Assembly: GCF_002091715.1 (NCBI RefSeq)
Contig: NZ_BDAG01000002.1
Span: 1 to 64,000 of the forward strand
DNA length: 64,000 nt
Direction: 5' to 3'
Source: Pseudomonas migulae NBRC 103157
GTDB taxonomy: Bacteria; Pseudomonadota; Gammaproteobacteria; Pseudomonadales; Pseudomonadaceae
Under the pieces are notes generated by a model that was given only the letters and a program-made list of their open reading frames with translations, was not told the origin of the DNA and did no database searches. The translations under genes were made by a program, and so were the position numbers. This document shows positions 62,281 to 64,000 of this stretch, one piece after another (the first letter of the stretch is position 1; every line of letters begins with the position of its first letter).

Positions 62281-62333
62281 GCTAAACACTTAGCTTTTTT
62301 ATATACTATAATTTAGCAAACTGACGAATTAGC
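62281..62333 (+). promoter_or_regulatory. Promoter and repeated TTAGC sites before the bigR-like gene
   Basis: A perfect TATAAT (62307-62312) lies 31 bases before the ATG. Around it are a palindrome GCTAA-ACAC-TTAGC (62281-62294) and two more TTAGC copies (62313-62317, 62329-62333). These are good candidate binding sites for the ArsR-type product, which should repress its own operon. Confidence 0.55.
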
Positions 62334-62343
62334 GATCAATCGT

Positions 62344-62658
62344 ATGCCCGAATCAGATCTCCAGCAGCTACACGCCAATGCCGATGCTGCCAGCCAATTC
62401 CTTAAAGCCCTGGCCAATCCGGATCGCTTGATCCTCCTGTGCCAGCTATCCCAAGGCGAGCGCAATGTCAGCGATCTCGAGTCACTGCTGGGGATACAGC
62501 AACCGACGCTCTCTCAACAGCTGGCAGTGCTTCGTCGCGAAGGACTGGTGGAGACCCGCCGTGACGGAAAGCAAGTGTTCTATCGCATCAGCAGTCCCGC
62601 AGCATTGGCAGTCATCCAAACCCTGTATCAACATTTTTGCGCCGGAGAAATTTCATGA
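62344..62658 (+). CDS. ArsR-family repressor, BigR/SqrR-like persulfide sensor
   Basis: A 104-residue winged-helix protein: ALANPDRLILLCQLSQGERNVSDLESLL, QPTLSQQLAVLRREGLVETRRDGKQVFYRI. It has two cysteines, Cys33 and Cys99, at the places where BigR and SqrR form a tetrasulfide link on exposure to reactive sulfur, which frees the DNA. The next two genes are the YeeE-type pair usual for BigR operons. Named by family only. Confidence 0.83.
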   Translation: MPESDLQQLHANADAASQFLKALANPDRLILLCQLSQGERNVSDLESLLGIQQPTLSQQLAVLRREGLVETRRDGKQVFYRISSPAALAVIQTLYQHFCAGEIS

Positions 62659-63089
62659 GTATCGACTGGCTCAACTTCACTCCCTGGTCATCCCTTGCCG
62701 GTGGCGCATTGATTGGCCTGGCGGCCAGTCTATTCGTCGTCGCCAACGGGCGTATCGCAGGCATCAGCGGCCTGATCGGCAGTCTTTTACAGCGTGGGAG
62801 CGAGGGGGTGAGTGAGAAAGCGCTTTTTCTCCTGGGTCTGCTCATCGCGCCGCTTCTGTGGGGCTTGTTCACCACGCTGCCACAGATCGAGTTCAAAAGT
62901 GGCTGGTTCGGACTGATCGTCGCCGGTGTCTTGGTGGGCATCGGCACCCGATACGGATCAGGTTGCACCAGTGGCCATGGGGTATGCGGCATATCGCGCC
63001 TTTCGCCACGATCGATGGTCGCCACCGCGTGTTTTATGTTCAGTGGTTTTGCCACGGTGTTTGTCTTGCGTCATCTGCTGGGGGGTTGA
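62655..63089 (+). CDS. YeeE/YedE-family sulfur transporter (PmpA-like half)
   Basis: A 144-residue inner-membrane protein with four or so helices and the signature GSGCTSGHGVCGISR, whose cysteines pass thiosulfate or other sulfur species in TsuA-type carriers. It is half the length of TsuA, so it probably works with the next protein. The ATG overlaps the repressor stop by four bases. Confidence 0.85.
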   Translation: MSIDWLNFTPWSSLAGGALIGLAASLFVVANGRIAGISGLIGSLLQRGSEGVSEKALFLLGLLIAPLLWGLFTTLPQIEFKSGWFGLIVAGVLVGIGTRYGSGCTSGHGVCGISRLSPRSMVATACFMFSGFATVFVLRHLLGG

Positions 63090-63091
63090 AC

Positions 63092-63511
63092 ATGACCAAA
63101 CTGACCGCATTCATTGCTGGCCTGCTGTTCGGCCTGGGCCTGCTTCTGGCAGGCATGGCCAACCCCGGCAAAGTACTCGCTTTCCTGGATTTAGCCGGCG
63201 CCTGGGACCCTTCCTTGGCGTTGGTCATGGTCGGGGCAATTGGCATAGCCGTTGGCCCGCTAACCTGGGCGCGACAACAATCCAGTTCGCTGCTGGGAAG
63301 GCCAATGCAGCTACCGGTCAAACGCGAGTTGGACCCGCGCTTGATTGGCGGGAGCCTGTTGTTCGGCATCGGCTGGGGAATAGCGGGCATCTGTCCTGGC
63401 CCCGCAGTGGCAATTCTGCTGACAGGGCACTGGCAAATAATCGTGTTCATGTTGGCCATGCTGGCCGGGATGTTGTTGTTTACTGTGCTGGAGAGCCGGC
63501 GCAGCCATTGA
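63092..63511 (+). CDS. YeeE/YedE-family sulfur transporter (PmpB-like half)
   Basis: A 139-residue membrane protein, second half of the pair. It has GLLFGLGLLLAGMANPGKVLAFLDLAG and the cysteine motif GWGIAGICPGPA. It starts two bases after the first half ends. In BigR operons the pair is followed by a persulfide dioxygenase gene, here decayed. Confidence 0.85.
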   Translation: MTKLTAFIAGLLFGLGLLLAGMANPGKVLAFLDLAGAWDPSLALVMVGAIGIAVGPLTWARQQSSSLLGRPMQLPVKRELDPRLIGGSLLFGIGWGIAGICPGPAVAILLTGHWQIIVFMLAMLAGMLLFTVLESRRSH

Positions 63512-63524
63512 TCGGGAGATCGCC

Positions 63525-63708
63525 ATGAAAACGAACTCAGTCCGTCCGGTGTGATCGGTGCTCGACTACGATCGCGCATCAGGCCACACCTCTTGCAGAC
63601 GGTGAGCGCTTTTTGGTCGGAGGAATCGAAGCGCACGCCATCCACACACCGGGACCTACACCGGCCTGCAAGACCTATCTAATCGGGGACGCTGGTTTTT
63701 CAGTTCAC
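63525..63708 (+). pseudogene. Remnant of a persulfide dioxygenase gene (Blh/ETHE1-like)
   Basis: After a good GGGAG site an ATG opens a frame that stops at once (MKTNSVRPV), continues in the same frame as VLDYDRASGHTS, a piece of the ETHE1-like N-terminus, and stops again. A one-base shift later the text DGERFLVGG...HAIHTPGPTPACKTYLIGDAGF matches the middle of the same family, then homology ends. The metal-binding histidine of HTPGHTP is now proline. So the gene has an internal deletion, stop codons and frameshifts. It follows the bigR-like operon directly, where an intact copy would be expected. Confidence 0.75.
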
Positions 63709-63755
63709 GCGCCGCCCGAGTGCATTCTCCTCGGGTGGACATCCACCCTCCTGAT

Positions 63756-63915
63756 TTACCGGCCATTTGTACACGTGATATCCACAACCCACGATGCAGA
63801 TTTGAACACCTTTTGCCCTGGGTCATAGGCAACCGGACAGCCCATGTGCGTGCATAGCGTGCTGTAGGCGACGATATCGCGCTTGGGGCCGACGTCGATA
63901 GACGGAACGCCCAGT
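63756..63915 (-). pseudogene. Remnant of an arsenite-oxidase-type Rieske subunit (AioB/IdrB-like)
   Basis: The minus strand encodes [19 protein letters not shown], then [18 protein letters not shown]. This holds the first Rieske ligand pair (CTH) and the surrounding text of AioB-type small subunits. The second pair (CPCH or similar) is lost: the frame reads on as [14 protein letters not shown] and stops at 63756. Upstream on this strand an in-frame TGA precedes the segment. Only the first part of the domain survives. The last 85 bases of the window hold nothing more that I recognise. Confidence 0.65.
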
Positions 63916-64000
63916 GAATTTCAATTACTGCCATTGACGCTTTATGTCCTGCCATTGGTTATCTGATAACCACTTATCTGCCGCCGGAAAGAAGATATTT

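Noticed and set aside
1..64000. CRISPR array, tRNA, rRNA, transposase or integrase
   Set aside because: I looked for regular direct repeats, tRNA-like arms and recombinase motifs and found none; the only dispersed repeats are REP elements.

Overview
The window reads as a stretch of Pseudomonas chromosome, most likely of the P. fluorescens group. The evidence is GC-rich codon use, OprD-type porins, and five paired REP palindromes of the GTAGGAGC...GCTCCTAC kind sitting at gene boundaries. I see no phage, plasmid, insertion sequence, CRISPR array, rRNA or tRNA. Nearly every gene is catabolic, a transporter or a regulator, so this is an accessory metabolic hub.

Layout. (1) 1-1.7 kb: two small hypothetical genes and a metallophosphoesterase. 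(2) 1.76-18.3 kb: an unusual cluster with two aldehyde dehydrogenases, a GlmU-like nucleotidyltransferase broken by a one-base shift, an AmgK-like sugar kinase, three small cupins, two GT1 glycosyltransferases, a putrescine/spermidine-type ABC transporter, a PuuB-like amine oxidoreductase, a GntR regulator with two winged-helix segments, and an AraC regulator carrying a SnoaL-like domain. I read it as a sugar-activation, glycosylation and amine-oxidation pathway that I cannot match to anything known. (3) 18.8-25.5 kb: an orphan Rieske dioxygenase operon (reductase, alpha, beta, an isochorismatase-fold protein without its catalytic triad, an SDR, a dienelactone hydrolase-SnoaL fusion) with an AraC regulator. 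(4) 25.5-36.2 kb: an antR-like regulator, an OprD porin, antABC for anthranilate to catechol, and a complete branched-chain-type ABC transporter. (5) 36.3-49.5 kb: a long minus-strand run that holds the indole-3-acetic acid operon iacHABICDEFG, followed by a second OprD porin, an FMN hydroxyacid dehydrogenase, an opine-type dehydrogenase, a 3-hydroxyacyl-CoA dehydrogenase and a NIPSNAP protein. (6) 50.3-62.0 kb: a second branched-chain-type ABC transporter with a permease-ATPase fusion, a ketopantoate-reductase-like protein, a class II aldolase, an Aer-like chemoreceptor, an AraC regulator, an MFS transporter and the MarR regulator iacR. (7) 62.3-64 kb: a BigR-like persulfide-sensor operon with two YeeE-type transporters, then decayed remnants of a persulfide dioxygenase and of an arsenite-oxidase-type Rieske subunit.

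Taken together, regions 4-6 look like a locus for sensing, importing and degrading auxin and related indoles or anthranilate to catechol. No catechol ring-cleavage genes are present, so catechol must be handled elsewhere in the genome. Region 2 is the best candidate for an undescribed system.
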